DNA from: CAMTWZ01 sp041749075
Lineage (GTDB): Bacteria; Bacteroidota; Rhodothermia; Balneolales; HLUCCA01
Length of the DNA: 64,000 bases
Assembly (NCBI GenBank): GCA_041749075.1
Contig: JBGTBY010000033.1
Location: 118,473 to 182,472 of the forward strand
Direction of reading: 5' to 3'
A program made the translations under genes and the position numbers. Shown here piece after piece: positions 33,798 through 42,216 of this stretch; within the stretch, counting starts at the first letter, position 1; each line of letters opens with the position of its first letter. Below the pieces are notes generated by a model. The model saw only the letters and a list, made by a program, of their open reading frames with translations, was not told where the DNA came from and searched no databases.

Positions 33798-35797
33798 AAC
33801 ATGTATGTACTCTCCTACTCATTTTTGGAAGCATCCTTCCGCTATACGCGCAACCGATTTTCGAATACCACGGACCTCGTGCCGCGTCGCTTCCCATGCC
33901 TATTGATGCCGGACAATCCGTCACCCAATACGCCACCCGCTTTTCGCCTTTGGCAGGGGGTGAGCGCTTGAGCCAAGTCAATCTTTGGCTGGATGGAATT
34001 GTCGGTGGGGCTTACGACACACTTTTATCCTATCATGGCGCGGAAGCCGCCTTTGCATGGCCGTTCCCGTTCACGCATGTCCCGCAGACCTTCGAGAAAC
34101 AAGCGGTGCGCTTCACCGCACCGGGAAATGGACGTTTGCGCAGTGTGGATGTGTTCATCGGTAACAGTTCCTCATCCGAAGACGGATTCAACGACAGTCT
34201 GAAAATCTCCTTTCTGCCGCAAATACGGACCAATAATCTGGTGGTGAAGTACGGCACGGAAAGTGCGACGAACAACCCGACTTGGAACTTCTATTTTCCA
34301 GTTGGAACCGCCAGAACCAGTTATGGAACCCGTTATACGGCACCGGCAACGGCCGATTCGTTCCGAGTGAGCGGCGTGCAGTTTTTTGTGAATGGCATCA
34401 ACGACAACACCTTCCTTCCAGCAGGTGATGCGGTGCCCAACGATACCTTGAGAGTTCGAGTCTGGACCTTGAATGCGACCTCGAAACTCCCTGAAACCAT
34501 GATCGATGAAGTGAAGGTGCACATGAACACCCTCACCCTGAAAGCTTGGAACCAAGTGGATCTGTTCGGAATCGATCATTTCGTTCAAGGCGGACAAGAT
34601 GTGGCCATCACCTTCGATCTGATTGTGGTTGGCATAGCAGATCATATCGCCTTGGCCAGTGCGGCATCCAATCCCGCACCGCTCAAACGCAGTCTTATTT
34701 TGGAAAGTGGCGTTTGGAAAACCATCGATGTATCTACGGCTTATGCCGGTGGTGGTGCGCAGAACGCCGAATTATGGACCCGCGCCCTCTTTTTGGATCC
34801 GGCGGATGCGGCCCTTGCTGAAAACGATCCCCTCACACCGAATGACAATGCGCCGCTTGGTTCCGTCACGGTCGTACTCAGCTCCCTCACCCGTGGCGAT
34901 TGGAACACCATCCAAATACCAACACCCATCGAAGTGACCGAAAACCAGGAAATCTGGGCGGCTGCGGAAGTGGTTAAGGTCGGTGGTCAAGACATCGTCG
35001 CTTTCATTTCCCATTTCGCGGAGCCGACCCCTCGTTTCCGTTCAGCAGCGTTCATCTCGCAAGGAGGAAACACCGGCAATTGGCGCTATATGCAAAACAC
35101 CCAGTTCGGAAGTGAGTTCATCTTCCGGATGCGTACCACATTCGGCATCGACGACGAGACCGGCGTGAACGACGACATCGTGCTTATCTTGTACGATAAT
35201 ACACCCGAAAACCTTCCTGGAGCGTTTCTGAACGCGGCGTTTATCCCATTGGCAGATCTTCGTGCCGATGAATTCAATGCGATCGACGTATCGGCATGGA
35301 ACTATGTATTCACGGCAGGAAAAGATGTTCACATCGCCGTCACCGCCGAATTCGAAACGAATTCCTTCGCCCTCGCCGGCGATAACGGCCTACCGGCGGA
35401 GAACCTTCGCACCAGCGCCTTTCGTCCGAACAATGGCGGATGGAGCGCCTTCAATCGGAATCTACTGATCAAAGCGCGTGTGATCGAACCCGTCTCAATC
35501 GAATCGGATGATGAGATGGCCATCAAAACCGAATTGTCACAGAACTATCCGAATCCATTCAACCCATCAACAGTTATCGGTTTTCGAGTGGGGACGCAAG
35601 ATCTTGCGTCCGTACAAGTTCGTCTCGCGGTCTATGACATGTTGGGTCGGGAAGTGGCCGTATTAATCGATGGCGTCATGTCGGCAGGTTCGCATCAAGT
35701 CAGCTTCGACGGATCCGGACTCGCATCCGGCATCTACCTCGTTCGACTGACATCCGGCTCCGAAACACACATGATTCGGATGACCTTGCTGAAGTGA
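33794..35797 (+). CDS. T9SS-exported beta-rich protein of unknown function
   Basis: From ATG 33794 (overlapping the symporter stop) the 667-residue protein has a signal peptide (MKHVCTLLLIFGSILPLYAQ). Several beta-sandwich-like repeats follow: VRFTAPGNGRLRSVDVFIGN, TRYTAPATADSFRVSGVQFF and similar, each with a DSLKISF- or DTLRVRVW-like strand. A type A sorting domain (NYPNPFNPSTVI to MTLLK) closes it. Earlier in-frame starts lie inside the symporter and lack a signal. I recognise no enzyme motif; the repeated sandwiches suggest binding or display at the surface. A perfect 20-base palindrome is inserted in the sorting domain. Confidence 0.78.
   Translation: MKHVCTLLLIFGSILPLYAQPIFEYHGPRAASLPMPIDAGQSVTQYATRFSPLAGGERLSQVNLWLDGIVGGAYDTLLSYHGAEAAFAWPFPFTHVPQTFEKQAVRFTAPGNGRLRSVDVFIGNSSSSEDGFNDSLKISFLPQIRTNNLVVKYGTESATNNPTWNFYFPVGTARTSYGTRYTAPATADSFRVSGVQFFVNGINDNTFLPAGDAVPNDTLRVRVWTLNATSKLPETMIDEVKVHMNTLTLKAWNQVDLFGIDHFVQGGQDVAITFDLIVVGIADHIALASAASNPAPLKRSLILESGVWKTIDVSTAYAGGGAQNAELWTRALFLDPADAALAENDPLTPNDNAPLGSVTVVLSSLTRGDWNTIQIPTPIEVTENQEIWAAAEVVKVGGQDIVAFISHFAEPTPRFRSAAFISQGGNTGNWRYMQNTQFGSEFIFRMRTTFGIDDETGVNDDIVLILYDNTPENLPGAFLNAAFIPLADLRADEFNAIDVSAWNYVFTAGKDVHIAVTAEFETNSFALAGDNGLPAENLRTSAFRPNNGGWSAFNRNLLIKARVIEPVSIESDDEMAIKTELSQNYPNPFNPSTVIGFRVGTQDLASVQVRLAVYDMLGREVAVLIDGVMSAGSHQVSFDGSGLASGIYLVRLTSGSETHMIRMTLLK
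35592..35611. repeat. 20-bp perfect palindrome inside a T9SS sorting domain
   Basis: GGACGCAAGATCTTGCGTCC is fully self-complementary. It encodes the GTQDLAS residues that lengthen the loop between the first strands of the sorting domain. This is the same place where the GHL10 cargo carries a heptad array. Confidence 0.85.
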
Positions 35798-37119
35798 GCC
35801 CGAACGTCGATATGCGTCACGCATCGATCGATACGTTGCGAGGCCTCGCCATCCTCATGATGGTGTTTTCGGGCGTCATCCCTTACAAGGTGCTACCGGC
35901 GTGGATGTACCACGCGCAGCTTCCTCCACCGACGAACATTTTCGATCCGTCGGTGGCCGGTATCACCTGGGTCGACCTCGTGTTTCCGATGTTCCTGTTC
36001 ACGATGGGAGTCGCCATTCCACTCGCCCTCACGCGCCGATTGAACGAGGCGAAACTCAGTGCACTGGCGCTTCACGGGCAATTGCTCAAGCGTGGACTCC
36101 TCCTCGCCGCGTTCGCCATTTTTCTGCAACATGTGCGTCCATACACGATGAACGCATCTCCCGATGTGGCCACCTGGCTCATCGCATTGGCGGGCTTCGC
36201 CACACTATGGCTAGCATATGTTAAAACGGATAAGCCTTATTGGAATGCGATAGCGGCGCTTCCAGCCAGTATCATACTTATTATATGCTTACCCGAATAT
36301 ACGTCCATCACGTTTGATCTGTATCGCAGCGACATCATCATCCTCGTGTTGGCGAACATGGCGTTTTATGGTGGCATGGCTTGGTATTGGACCCGAACCT
36401 CGGTTCCCTTGCGGCTCGCGGTGATGGGTGTGATAGCCCTGTTGATGCTCGCCACCGATTCGGGAACGTGGTCGCCAGCGCCTTGGCTCACGAAGATTTA
36501 CTTCCTCAAATACCTACTCATCGTTCTTCCAGGCACTATTTTCGGAGATTGGCTACTTAAGGATGCAGGAAAAAGCCGTGCTTCGGGCACAACAGCAGGT
36601 ATAGGAGCTCTGATCACGTTGGTCACTGTGATCGGGCTGCATCAGCGTTGGGTCGTCTTCGCTGGGTTGATTTGTGCGGTTCTGATGTCGCTCGCATGGT
36701 GGCTCGAGAAGGAAAACCGGCATCCGATGATGCTATGGGCGATGGCATGGCTCGTACTTGGGTATGTCTTGGAGCCGTTTCAGGGCGGCATCCACAAAGA
36801 TCCATCCACCTTCAGTTATTATTTCGTGACATCCGGACTCACCATCTGGATCTGGTTCGGACTAAAATGGATCGAAGATCAAGGGTACGTCACTCGCATA
36901 CAAGACCTGCTGAGTGGCAGCGGACGCAATCCGATGGTGGCGTATGTCGGCTTCATGAATCTGCTACTCCCTGTGTTGGCGCTCACGGGCTTGGCCGAAC
37001 TCATCGCCTCGTACACCGCATCGCCATGGATCGGTGCGCTCAGGGGCTTGGTCTATACCTTGATCGTGGCGTGGCTCACGGCCATAACCGCTCGAAGAAA
37101 GTGGTATTGGAAGACATAA
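35794..37119 (+). CDS. NagX/HGSNAT-like membrane acyltransferase (DUF5009-type)
   Basis: The 441-residue protein starts with a GTG overlapping the upstream stop (GTGA); ATG 35812 is an alternative. It opens RHASIDTLRGLAILMMVFSG, the signature of the heparan-alpha-glucosaminide N-acetyltransferase-like family, and has about ten to twelve helices, with TWVDLVFPMFLFTMGVAIPL as the second conserved block. Lysosomal HGSNAT moves acetyl groups from acetyl-CoA across a membrane onto glucosamine, and NagX homologues occur in bacterial GlcNAc loci. This supports an amino-sugar substrate for the operon. It is the last gene. Confidence 0.85.
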   Translation: MSPNVDMRHASIDTLRGLAILMMVFSGVIPYKVLPAWMYHAQLPPPTNIFDPSVAGITWVDLVFPMFLFTMGVAIPLALTRRLNEAKLSALALHGQLLKRGLLLAAFAIFLQHVRPYTMNASPDVATWLIALAGFATLWLAYVKTDKPYWNAIAALPASIILIICLPEYTSITFDLYRSDIIILVLANMAFYGGMAWYWTRTSVPLRLAVMGVIALLMLATDSGTWSPAPWLTKIYFLKYLLIVLPGTIFGDWLLKDAGKSRASGTTAGIGALITLVTVIGLHQRWVVFAGLICAVLMSLAWWLEKENRHPMMLWAMAWLVLGYVLEPFQGGIHKDPSTFSYYFVTSGLTIWIWFGLKWIEDQGYVTRIQDLLSGSGRNPMVAYVGFMNLLLPVLALTGLAELIASYTASPWIGALRGLVYTLIVAWLTAITARRKWYWKT

Positions 37120-37150
37120 AAAAACCCGAAGTGGGTTGGCACTTCGGGTT
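37117..37150 (-). terminator. Terminator between convergent genes
   Basis: ACCCGAAGTG (37124-37133) and CACTTCGGGT (37140-37149) form a perfect 10-base stem. The A-run at 37118-37124 becomes a T-run on the minus strand, so it ends the beta-barrel gene. It may also stop the plus operon. Confidence 0.85.
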
Positions 37151-37167
37151 CGTGTGGCTGTGTCAAA

Positions 37168-37836
37168 TCAGAATTGAAATCCGACCGACAGTTGATACCA
37201 CATATTTTTGTATCGGATGGAGGTCGTCGTACCGTCTCCATCATTTTTGCGGATATCCCATCCGGCACGCAATCCAACGACGAGTGGATCCAGTGCGAAG
37301 TCAAATCCACCTGTCAACGCCAAGGTGTTTTTCAACACATTGTCATTGTCGAAATTGGTTTGATCTTCGAAAGAGCTGCTTCCACTTGTATACTCATCGT
37401 TCGTGCTCAACAGATAGGAGTACTGCGGCCCGACCAAGATCGACACAACCGGAGACGGTCTGAATGCGATCATGATAGGAATATCCAAGTAGTTGTGAGT
37501 ACGGCTAAGGCGATAGTCACCACCAAGGAAGGAACCCCGGCCGATGAATCCGCGCTGCGACCACATCACTTCTGGTTGAATTCCTAGAAATGTTGTGATA
37601 GGGATGGTTGCGAAGACACCAGCGGCAAAACCCACTTTCGGATCGGCCACGAAGTCGTTCGACTCGGCATCCCACATCCGTGATAGGTTCGCACCGACTT
37701 TGACACCGAACGTGAAATCATTCCGGCGGTCCAGATCAGGATATCTGGTGTCGGATTGATATTGAGCGCTGGCAATGCCAACACTGGACGTGATTAGCAA
37801 AGCGGTCAGCAGGGTTGTAATCGTAAGTTTGTACAT
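37168..37836 (-). CDS. Outer membrane beta-barrel protein (PorT/OMP_b-brl-like)
   Basis: From ATG 37836 the 222-residue protein has a signal peptide (MYKLTITTLLTALLITSSVG...SAQ). It continues with alternating strands typical of eight-stranded barrels (FTFGVKVGANLSRM, PKVGFAAGVFATIPI, YLDIPIMIAFRP, LVGPQYSYLL) and ends MWYQLSVGFQF. A longer frame from 37896 begins inside the next gene and lacks a signal, so it was rejected. Members of this family are structural or porin-like with unknown ligands. Genes for small membrane proteins lie upstream on the same strand. Confidence 0.83.
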   Translation of the reverse strand: MYKLTITTLLTALLITSSVGIASAQYQSDTRYPDLDRRNDFTFGVKVGANLSRMWDAESNDFVADPKVGFAAGVFATIPITTFLGIQPEVMWSQRGFIGRGSFLGGDYRLSRTHNYLDIPIMIAFRPSPVVSILVGPQYSYLLSTNDEYTSGSSSFEDQTNFDNDNVLKNTLALTGGFDFALDPLVVGLRAGWDIRKNDGDGTTTSIRYKNMWYQLSVGFQF

Positions 37837-37846
37837 GATAGAATAG

Positions 37847-38053
37847 TTATTTTTTTGATTTCCAAACGATGAGCCCACCGATTCCGATGACCACAATACC
37901 TACAATCGGAGACCAATTGAGCTGTTGTGGTTTATCGTGGGTTATGTTCAGGTTGCCGATATCGACAACCTCTTCTTTCGTGGTGTAATTGACAGCGGTA
38001 ATGATGGTCATCACCACTCCAATGATGAGAAGAACCATTCCTAGCGCTCTCAT
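37847..38053 (-). CDS. Small two-helix membrane protein
   Basis: The 68-residue protein from ATG 38053 has two hydrophobic helices, ALGMVLLIIGVVMTIITAV and WSPIVGIVVIGIGGLIVW, and a basic tail KSKK. The helices are joined by about 25 polar residues (TTKEEVVDIGNLNITHDKPQ). An in-frame ATG at 38074 would add MAEGPFN but lies within the neighbouring coding end. Such DUF3185-like proteins are common near stress-related small membrane genes; no function is known. It starts one base after the end of the next upstream gene. Confidence 0.65.
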   Translation of the reverse strand: MRALGMVLLIIGVVMTIITAVNYTTKEEVVDIGNLNITHDKPQQLNWSPIVGIVVIGIGGLIVWKSKK

Positions 38054-38054
38054 A

Positions 38055-38210
38055 TTAAATGGCCCTTCTGCCACTGATCACATTCAACAGTACCGCAATC
38101 ACTGCGATCACCAAAAGTATGTGAATAATTCCGCCAGTTGAGTACCCGACAAAGCCGATGAGCCATGCGATGACTAGGATCACTGCGACTACATATAATA
38201 GATTTCCCAT
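38055..38210 (-). CDS. Lmo0937-family small membrane protein
   Basis: This 51-residue gene reads MGNLLYVVAVILVIAWLIGF, then VGYSTGGIIHILLVIAVIAV and LLNVISGRRAI. The pattern of two helices around GFVGYSTGGIIH is that of the Lmo0937 family (DUF5670). These tiny proteins have no known function and are often next to stress or envelope genes. It is tightly packed with the neighbouring two-helix protein and lies 12 bases after the OmpA-like lipoprotein gene, suggesting one transcript. Confidence 0.78.
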   Translation of the reverse strand: MGNLLYVVAVILVIAWLIGFVGYSTGGIIHILLVIAVIAVLLNVISGRRAI

Positions 38211-38222
38211 GATTGTGTTTCC

Positions 38223-38888
38223 TTATGGATTGGTTGCTTGAATTCGTTTGACATATTCTTCACTTGCGAAGATGGCCACTTCGATGCGGCGGTTGCTTTC
38301 ACGTCCCGCGTCGGTATCGTTGCTTCCGATGGGCTCGGCTTCGCCTTTGCCTTGAGATTTGATCCGGTTTGCGGAGATACCCAAGGAGACCATATACGCT
38401 TTGGCGGCATTGGCGCGGCGTTCAGATAAGGTCTGGTTGTATGAATCGGAACCGCTGGAATCGGTGTGACCCAATACCATGACCTCCGAATCAGGATAGT
38501 TTTTCAGGCTGCTCGACAGTTTGGTCAGATTTTCACGTGCCGCAGGTTGAAGTTCGGCTGAGTCGAATCCGAATAGAAGACCGGATTCGAATGAAATCGC
38601 GATACCTTCGCCAAAACGGGCAACGGTAGCACCATCGACTTCACGAGCAAGCTCTTCGGCTTGTTTGTCCATGTGACGACCGATGATGGCACCAGTGGCT
38701 CCACCAACAACCGCACCGATGATCGCGCCTTTGGCTGTGTCGCCGAAGTAGGCGCCAGCAGTAGCACCAACGGCAGCACCGGCTGTGGATCCGATGATAG
38801 TACCTTTGGTCATTCTGTTCATGCTGGAACAGGATGTGATAACGATCGCGAGGACAAGTAATAGAGTAGGAAAAAGTTTCATAAACAA
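38223..38888 (-). CDS. OmpA-family lipoprotein with glycine zipper (copy 1)
   Basis: The 221-residue protein has a lipobox (ITSC). A glycine-zipper segment follows near 28-72 (GSTAGAAVGATAGAYFGDTA, GAVVGGATGAIIGRHMD), then an OmpA-like peptidoglycan-binding domain at 100-215 with VLGHTDSSGSDSYNQTLSER and NRRIEVAI. It resembles YiaD/YfiB-type proteins that link the outer membrane to peptidoglycan. ATG 38882 is an alternative start. A close paralogue lies just upstream on the same strand, so this is a tandem duplication. Confidence 0.9.
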   Translation of the reverse strand: MFMKLFPTLLLVLAIVITSCSSMNRMTKGTIIGSTAGAAVGATAGAYFGDTAKGAIIGAVVGGATGAIIGRHMDKQAEELAREVDGATVARFGEGIAISFESGLLFGFDSAELQPAARENLTKLSSSLKNYPDSEVMVLGHTDSSGSDSYNQTLSERRANAAKAYMVSLGISANRIKSQGKGEAEPIGSNDTDAGRESNRRIEVAIFASEEYVKRIQATNP

Positions 38889-38965
38889 AGGATTAGTGAT
38901 TGTTCTATTAAATAGAACTTCTTCAAGGTAGTTTATGAATCCTCCTTACTCGTTATATATGACCC

Positions 38966-38989
38966 ATGAGAATCTTACATAATTCTCAT
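38966..38989. promoter_or_regulatory. Inverted repeat between the two OmpA-like genes
   Basis: ATGAGAAT (38966-38973) and ATTCTCAT (38982-38989) are perfect inverted arms around eight bases. They lie about 80 bases upstream of the copy 1 gene and could be an operator. No regulator is indicated. Confidence 0.35.
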
Positions 38990-39012
38990 ATAATCAATCG
39001 CTTGATGGACGT

Positions 39013-39047
39013 AAAAAAAAAGCCCGGAATGCAACGCACCCCGGGCT
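39013..39047 (-). terminator. Terminator after OmpA-like copy 2
   Basis: AGCCCGG (39021-39027) pairs with CCGGGCT (39041-39047). The A-run at 39013-39021 gives a T-run on the minus strand, directly after the copy 2 stop. It separates the duplicated genes into two transcripts. Confidence 0.82.
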
Positions 39048-39071
39048 CGACTCAACGAAAAGGCAGGAGAC

Positions 39072-39728
39072 TCAGTTTTGCTGAGCTTGCAAGTGCTTGA
39101 CATACTCTTCATTTGCGAAGATGGCCACTTCGATACGACGGTTCGCATCGCGACCTTCAACCGTGTTGTTGTCGGCGATCGGCTCGTTCAGGCCGCGTCC
39201 TTCCGATTTGATGCGCGATTCGGCAATGCCTTGGCTCATCAGAAACGATTTTGCCGATGCCGCGCGGCGCTCAGACAAAGTTTGGTTGTAAGAGGCCGAA
39301 CCGGTGGAGTCGGTGTGTCCAACGACTAGGATATCCGAGTCAGGATAGTTCTTCAAGCTGGTTGCAAGCGTGGTCAGGTTTTCGCGTGAAGCGGCTTGCA
39401 AATCAGCCGAGTTGGTCGCGAACAGAAGTCCGGACTCGAACGAAATCGCGATGCCTTCGCCGATTCGTTCGACTTTGGCGGCTTCCATCCTGGCAAGTTC
39501 TTCAGCCTGCTTGTCCATATTGCGACCGATAATGGCGCCTGTGGCTCCGCCAACAGCAGCACCAATAATGGCACCTTTGGTCGTGTCACCGAAATAGGCT
39601 CCAGCTGCGGCACCAACAGCAGCACCGGCCGTTGCGCCGATTACAGTTCCCTTCGTGAGGTTATTCCAGCTGGAACACGAGGTGAGTGTTAAAGCTAAAA
39701 TCAGTAGAATCGTGGTAGTTTGTTTCAT
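39072..39728 (-). CDS. OmpA-family lipoprotein with glycine zipper (copy 2)
   Basis: The 218-residue paralogue of the neighbouring gene has lipobox LTSC and glycine zipper VIGATAGAAVGAAAGAYFGD. Its OmpA-like domain is intact (VVGHTDSTGSASYNQTLSER, ANRRIEVAIFANEEY). Domain order and length match copy 1, and most differences fall in the linker (ARMEAAKVERIGEG versus AREVDGATVARFGEG). It has its own terminator. It would anchor the outer membrane to peptidoglycan. Two copies may be expressed under different conditions. Confidence 0.9.
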   Translation of the reverse strand: MKQTTTILLILALTLTSCSSWNNLTKGTVIGATAGAAVGAAAGAYFGDTTKGAIIGAAVGGATGAIIGRNMDKQAEELARMEAAKVERIGEGIAISFESGLLFATNSADLQAASRENLTTLATSLKNYPDSDILVVGHTDSTGSASYNQTLSERRAASAKSFLMSQGIAESRIKSEGRGLNEPIADNNTVEGRDANRRIEVAIFANEEYVKHLQAQQN

Positions 39729-39767
39729 AAGTAGTCGATTAGGGATTTGTAATCAAAACGGATACAA

Positions 39768-41393
39768 TCAAGGTATAGCTTTTCCATCGATTTGCTCCTT
39801 CTGTAAGGCTCTTTTTGCTAACAATATGAGGGCGACGGCCAACACGAACAGGATACCAGCCACCACAGCCAAGACATACGCCCCGCTCTGAATCCTGACC
39901 CACGCGAAGATGGCCAAGCTGCTCAGCGTCACCGCGAACATGAACACCATCGGTATCAGGGTGATCAATCGGTTGATCTTCATCTTGGTGAGCCATACCG
40001 TTACCGCCAGCAAAGCCAAGGCCGCCAATAACTGGTTCGCCGATCCGAAGATGGGCCATAACTCCTGGAATTGCCCGGTTGTGAGCAACCCTAGGCTGAG
40101 CAGCACTACCAAGCCGGTCGCCACATTCCGATTCTGAAACGCCAATGTGACTCGGTTCGAGGTTTGCGTCTGCATGGCTTCTTGCACAACAAATCTTCCC
40201 AAACGGGTGCATGTGTCCAAGGTGGTCACCGCAAACGCGCTGACGGTGAGCGCCACAAACGACACCGCCAAGGCCGTATTCACTCCAAGACTGGAGATGA
40301 AGCCTCCGAGTCCGTTCGAGTACAGCGTCACCGGTCCCTGCACCAATAGATTCGCTGAATATTCGCCTTTGGTCATCACAACAACGGTTCCAACCGATAC
40401 CACGGCCAACAGCGATTCGATCAACATCCCGCCATAACCCACACGCCTCGCATCGGTCTCGAGATTCAACTGCTTGCTCGTGGTTCCCGACGCCACCAAT
40501 GAATGAAATCCCGAGATCGCGCCGCAGGCGATGGTCACGAACAAAACCGGAAACAAATACCCGAGATTGGCCACTTCCCAGGAGACGTCAGATGTCATTT
40601 CAATCTGTGGATTCGCCACAACGATGCCCAGTATTCCGAAGAGCATCATCCCATACAACAAAAAGCTGTTCAAGTAATCGCGCGGTTGAAGCAAGACATC
40701 CACCGGTGCGATGGCCGCGACGAAACAATACGACAACAAAATGAAGACCCAGGTGTTGTAAGATAATTCCACCGGATAAACGGTGCCGAGCCAAATCATG
40801 CCATACATCACCGCCACGCCGATGACGGACAGGGCCCAGAAGGGGATGCTCTGCCGTTTCATGAATTGACCGAAAACAACAGCCAAGCCCATGAACATCA
40901 AGGACGCACTGGCTGCAGATGGCACGTTCACGAAGGTGCGAGCCACGATATCCATGAACACCGCGATGATGAGGATCAACGTGGCGAATGCGAACACCAG
41001 AAACAGGTTTTTTCCGGACTCACCGATATATCGTTGAATTACTTCACCGATGGACTTTCCTTTATGACGAATACTCGCCATCATCGACGTCAGATCATGA
41101 ACCGCACCGAAAAAGATGCCGCCTATCAGGATCCATATGAGTGCTGGAATCCATCCGAACGCGACAGCAATCACCGGACCAACAATCGGTCCGGCGCCCG
41201 CGATCGATGCGAAGTGATGCCCCAACACCACAGGCACTTTGCTGGGGATGTAATCCACGCCGTCTCGTTGAGTATGAGCAGGAGTTGGATTCGAATCATC
41301 CATCGACAACAATTTCGACAGATAGAACCCATAGGTTCGGTAAGCGATCAGCAGGATGACGGCGCTGACCAGAATAATGACGGTTAGACTCAT
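39768..41393 (-). CDS. cstA: CstA-family carbon starvation protein, peptide/pyruvate transporter
   Basis: The 541-residue membrane protein shows the CstA signature SKVPVVLGHHFASIAGAGPI near 51-70, GPVIAVAFGWIPALIWILIG, and DLTSMMASIRHKGKSIGEV. CstA and its paralogue BtsT import peptides or pyruvate during starvation. It is shorter than E. coli CstA (701) because the long C-terminal extension is missing; such short forms are common in Bacteroidota. About 13 helices are visible. It is divergent from the carbonic anhydrase gene, with a 106-base gap. Confidence 0.92.
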   Translation of the reverse strand: MSLTVIILVSAVILLIAYRTYGFYLSKLLSMDDSNPTPAHTQRDGVDYIPSKVPVVLGHHFASIAGAGPIVGPVIAVAFGWIPALIWILIGGIFFGAVHDLTSMMASIRHKGKSIGEVIQRYIGESGKNLFLVFAFATLILIIAVFMDIVARTFVNVPSAASASLMFMGLAVVFGQFMKRQSIPFWALSVIGVAVMYGMIWLGTVYPVELSYNTWVFILLSYCFVAAIAPVDVLLQPRDYLNSFLLYGMMLFGILGIVVANPQIEMTSDVSWEVANLGYLFPVLFVTIACGAISGFHSLVASGTTSKQLNLETDARRVGYGGMLIESLLAVVSVGTVVVMTKGEYSANLLVQGPVTLYSNGLGGFISSLGVNTALAVSFVALTVSAFAVTTLDTCTRLGRFVVQEAMQTQTSNRVTLAFQNRNVATGLVVLLSLGLLTTGQFQELWPIFGSANQLLAALALLAVTVWLTKMKINRLITLIPMVFMFAVTLSSLAIFAWVRIQSGAYVLAVVAGILFVLAVALILLAKRALQKEQIDGKAIP

Positions 41394-41499
41394 ATCGGAA
41401 ACGAAATTTCAGAAATAGTGTATTTTTTATGACAGGAAATATACGGTGAACCAACACGGTCATTTCCATAACTACAATGAAAACAAACTGAAAAACACA

Positions 41500-42216
41500 A
41501 TGAACCACTTTGCTATCGCCGCCGTTGGAATCTTCCTTCTGGCGTGCTCCACCGACCAATCACCCGGCGTGTCGACACCTGCCGCCGACAATGTGCTGAC
41601 CGCCACCGTGCGCGATGCCATGACCCCGCAAGGAGTGCTTGTCGCATTCCAACAAGGCAACGAACGTTTCCTCAGCGGAATTCTTCGTGAACGGAAATTC
41701 ATGACTGAGGTCGATGAAACGTCCATCGGTCAGTACCCCAAAGCTCTAGTATTGAGCTGCATCGACAGCCGCATCCCGGCCGAAACGATTTTTGATATGC
41801 GTATCGGCGACATGTTCAGCACACGATTGGCAGGCAATGTTCTGAATGCCGATGTTCTCGGCGGGATGGAATTCGCCACAGCTGCTGCCGGTGCCAAATT
41901 GATCGTGGTGTTGGGCCACACCAAATGCGGTGCGGTGCAAGGCGCATGCGCTACCACGGCGTTCAAAGACAATCTCAACACACTGCTCTCCGGTATCCGA
42001 CCGGTGGCGAATCGGGTTCGTGCCAACTATTCCGGTGAAACCGAGGCCTCCAATTACGGTTTTGTGGATGCGGTAGCGGAAGAGAACGTTCGTGACATTG
42101 TCGCTCGAATCCCCGCCCAGAGCCCGACTCTCAAATCCCTGATCGATGCCGGAAATCTTCTGGTTGTCGGTGCGATGTACGACGTGTCAACCGGCCGCGT
42201 CGAATTCCTCCAATAA
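41500..42216 (+). CDS. Beta-carbonic anhydrase lipoprotein
   Basis: From ATG 41500 the 238-residue protein has a lipobox (LLAC, Cys16), so this beta-class carbonic anhydrase is exported and membrane-tethered rather than cytoplasmic. Zinc ligands are Cys87, His140 and Cys143 (SCIDSR, GHTKCGAV), and the Asp89-Arg91 dyad is present. It interconverts CO2 and bicarbonate. A GTG at 41446 is in frame but would put charged residues before the signal. The 3' end overlaps the convergent SGNH gene by 30 bases. Confidence 0.92.
   Translation: MNHFAIAAVGIFLLACSTDQSPGVSTPAADNVLTATVRDAMTPQGVLVAFQQGNERFLSGILRERKFMTEVDETSIGQYPKALVLSCIDSRIPAETIFDMRIGDMFSTRLAGNVLNADVLGGMEFATAAAGAKLIVVLGHTKCGAVQGACATTAFKDNLNTLLSGIRPVANRVRANYSGETEASNYGFVDAVAEENVRDIVARIPAQSPTLKSLIDAGNLLVVGAMYDVSTGRVEFLQ

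Noticed and set aside
35901..37463. Long alternative plus-strand frames over the NagX-like gene
   Set aside because: They encode Arg/His-rich sequence without helices, while the annotated frame has regular membrane segments and the family signature.
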